DNA from: Polaribacter sp.
GTDB taxonomy: Bacteria; Bacteroidota; Bacteroidia; Flavobacteriales; Flavobacteriaceae
Reading direction: 5' to 3'
NCBI GenBank assembly: GCA_003537695.1
Contig: DPRC01000152.1
Coordinates: 1 to 5,107, forward strand
Length of the DNA: 5,107 nt
Shown: in pieces, positions 5,099 to 5,107 of the stretch
Position numbering within the stretch: the stretch's first letter is position 1
Layout of the letters: each line of letters starts with the position of its first letter
Translations under genes and position numbers: made by a program
The notes under the pieces: generated by a model
The model's input: only the letters and a program-made list of their open reading frames with translations
Database searches by the model: none
What the model was told of the DNA's origin: nothing

Positions 5099-5107
5099 AT
5101 AAAAATA

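Overview
The window looks like chromosomal DNA of a flavobacterium (Bacteroidota, probably Flavobacteriaceae). The evidence is the AT-rich composition, A-rich leaders without clear Shine-Dalgarno sequences, -7 promoter boxes of the Bacteroidota form TAnnTTTG (TATATTTG at 132-139, TACCTTTG at 2523-2530), and the protein families present. No RNA gene, CRISPR array, insertion sequence or prophage signature was seen. The assignment rests on reading the sequence, not on a database search.

Left part (1-1613): after a leader with a good promoter come two same-strand genes 35 bp apart. One is a short DEAD-box-like protein with only the first RecA-like domain. The other is a divergent ThiE/TenI-fold protein. 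Both keep the family scaffold but have altered key motifs, so their textbook activities are doubtful. A hairpin with a short T-rich tail (1543-1569) probably ends this unit.

Middle (1614-2546): two small four-helix membrane proteins of the DoxX-like family face each other tail to tail, and their stop codons share the palindrome TTAA. The second is divergent from a TetR-family regulator gene. The roughly 200 bp divergent region holds two copies of the perfect palindrome TGAACGTTCA, with centres 105 bp apart (about ten helical turns). One lies just upstream of the regulator's -7 box and the other lies on the DoxX-like gene's side. The natural reading is one TetR repressor controlling both directions, possibly by looping.

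Right part (2547-5098): the regulator is followed on the same strand by a clear YqhD-type NADPH-dependent aldehyde reductase and by a DJ-1/PfpI-superfamily protein of the Hsp31/glyoxalase III type. No internal promoter was recognised, so the three probably form an operon. Together they suggest an inducible response to reactive aldehydes such as methylglyoxal. The regulator carries two cysteines in its ligand-binding domain that could sense electrophiles, and the DoxX-like protein would be a membrane member of the same regulon. Each family is known. The less ordinary parts are the arrangement, the paired operators and the added DoxX-like gene.
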